From assembly GCA_031261785.1 (NCBI GenBank), contig JAISIZ010000087.1, positions 1 through 44,049 on the forward strand: DNA of 44,049 nt, in the 5' to 3' direction. This DNA is from Mediterranea sp. (in: CFB group bacteria). GTDB lineage: Bacteria > Bacteroidota > Bacteroidia > Bacteroidales > Bacteroidaceae. A program made the translations under genes and the position numbers. The notes under the pieces were generated by a model, which was not told the origin of the DNA, ran no database searches, and worked only from the letters and a program-made list of their open reading frames with translations. Shown piece by piece: positions 43,019 through 44,049 of this stretch (within the stretch, counting starts at the first letter, position 1; each line of letters begins with the position of its first letter).

Positions 43019-43392
43019 CTCTCGTTGGGAAAAACTATCTTTTCCTGATTTTAGGACTTTCTCCGCTGAGAAATCGTCTCACTAATCGAGCGGCACTCCT
43101 TATTAAACCATCTATCCAGTCGCTCGCAAAATGTAAGACTTTACTGGAAATGGCAGAAGATGAACACCATTTTTCACCGGGGTGCCATTTCTCGGGACTT
43201 GGAATATCCCGTGTTTAGCCAGAACAATCAATCTGCTGGATATGCAAGTATCTGTCATGGAGTAGTTAACGATTAGCCGTTCGTTATAGAGATGTGGCGT
43301 CCTACTTCTCCAAAAGTCTTATGCCAGAGCATGTCTCGCTTGAGGTGCGGCACGCCACATTTCTACAAGTGATCTTGGAGATAGAAGTGGTA

Positions 43393-43500
43393 CTAACCGT
43401 CCTTGATGTAGCCGACGTTCACGAGAATCATGTCCAATGCGTTGTCCTGTATCTCCATGCGGAGGGTGATGAATTGACCCTCTCGGGCTTGCTTCGAGAA
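43393..43500 (-). pseudogene. Short coding scrap next to the CRISPR array
   Basis: On the minus strand 35 codons read like a real C-terminus (REGQFITLRMEIQDNALDMI, then LVNVGYIKDG) and end at TAG (43393-43395). An in-frame TGA at 43501-43503, right at the first CRISPR repeat, cuts it off. I do not recognise the family. It may be the end of a gene that the array replaced. A chance open frame is possible. Confidence 0.35.
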
Positions 43501-43504
43501 TCAT

Positions 43505-44049
43505 TTTTTTATCCACGCCCTCCACGAGGAGGGCGACATGGCATTTCCAAACCTTCCTTCGTCTTACCAAAGTTTCTATCCGCGCCCTCCGAAAGGAGGG
43601 CGACGAAACGTGGCGAAGCATCTCGCCGATTTTGAGTCGTTTTTATCCACGCCCTCCGCGAGGAGGGCGACCGTCGTGCAGGGTGACCAATTTGACAAGG
43701 ACGTGTTTCTATCCACGCCCTCCGCGAGGAGGGCGACAGATTGGCGTAGCACGCCGAATCTTTCGGGGATGTTTCTATCCACGCCCTCCGCGAGGAGGGC
43801 GACATACTATGTACAACATACAGGTATGGCGATTAGGCGTTTCTATCCACGCCCTCCGCGAGGAGGGCGACACGGAGGATTGGTAGCACTTTCAGTAGGC
43901 CACCTGTTTCTATCCACGCCCTCCGCGAGGAGGGCGACATCATATTGCCCAGCCGGGCCGAGGTCGAAGGTTGTTTCTATCCACGCCCTCCGCGAGGAGG
44001 GCGACTGCAGAATTGCTCGCCTATACGCACGGCTTTACGTTTCTATCCA
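43505..44049 (-). CRISPR. Type I-C-like CRISPR array, trailer end, continuing past the window
   Basis: There are eight full 33-bp repeats, starting at 43505, 43572, 43639, 43705, 43771, 43839, 43906 and 43973, and a ninth cut at the window end (44039). On the plus strand they start GTTTCTATCCACGCCC and end GGAGGGCGAC, with a GCCCTCC/GGAGGGC stem. Eight spacers are 33-35 bp. Reversed, the repeat begins GTCGCC and ends GAAAC, like subtype I-C repeats, so transcription probably runs on the minus strand. The first three repeats (43505, 43572, 43639) carry substitutions and the rest are identical, which marks the left end as the old trailer. The leader and cas genes would be to the right, outside the window. 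Spacer targets are unknown. Confidence 0.97.

Noticed and set aside
43148..43190. AAATGGCA/TGCCATTT inverted repeat as a terminator
   Set aside because: The stem is only eight bases with a long loop and no T-tract, and no gene precedes it.
43509..43886. Open frames across the CRISPR array on both strands
   Set aside because: They are translations of the repeats; the regular 66-67 bp period and identical 33-bp repeats identify an array.
1..44049. tRNA and ribosomal RNA genes
   Set aside because: I scanned the intergenic regions for tRNA arms and rRNA-like conserved words and saw none; the RNase P RNA is the only stable RNA I can support.

Overview
The window looks like chromosomal DNA of a Bacteroidota (order Bacteroidales) bacterium. 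Reasons: a complete Na+-NQR operon, a short primary sigma factor without region 1.1, a DUF3127 protein, a propeller regulator ending in an AraC-type helix-turn-helix, a btuB-like TonB receptor, and promoters with the Bacteroidota -7 element TAnnTTTG rather than TATAAT. Most of the window is visibly GC-rich (I judge by eye in the high fifties percent). A Tannerella-like relative would fit, but the genus is a guess.

Region 1 (1-4150) is AT-rich and reads as an acquired defence island. It holds the truncated start of an AlwI-family restriction endonuclease, a GHKL/MutL-type ATPase with a C-terminal PD-(D/E)XK-like nuclease site, two perfect adjacent hairpins, a tyrosine recombinase broken by frameshifts, and the 3' scrap of an unrecognised gene. 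The composition changes near 3945.

Region 2 (4200-19500) is core housekeeping. It has a PIN-PhoH ATPase, folC (mosaic, with an AT-rich insert), ridA, a TPR protein with a degenerate trypsin-like domain, then the minus-strand chain dnaN - exonuclease - coaBC - recN - rlmB. A DUF3127 SSB-tail protein and the bifunctional proline catabolic enzyme PutA follow on the plus strand.

Region 3 (19480-26000) has a btuB-like TonB receptor divergent from a membrane-spanning propeller/AraC regulator that lacks any kinase, and a secreted C1 aminopeptidase. Region 4 (26040-31940) is nqrABCDEF, bounded by strong terminators. Region 5 (32025-37360) is minus strand: rpoD, an HtrA protease, a Tat-exported dipeptide epimerase and an NlpC/P60 endopeptidase. 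The last two probably cooperate in peptidoglycan peptide turnover. Region 6 (37440-42120) has the RNase P RNA, a YihY membrane protein, and a TPR histidine kinase/LuxR response regulator pair.

Region 7 (42120-44049) has no intact gene. It carries an apparently orphan promoter, a GC-rich dispersed repeat, ten 41-bp tandem repeats with spaced A-tracts, a coding scrap, and the trailer end of a type I-C-like CRISPR array that runs off the window. No cas gene is present here.

Several gene 3' ends abut intergenic palindromes built from a shared vocabulary. A 25-bp word is identical at 11841 and 19381, and a roughly 46-bp GC-rich unit recurs at 36245 and 42290. They look like a dispersed family that also serves as terminators.
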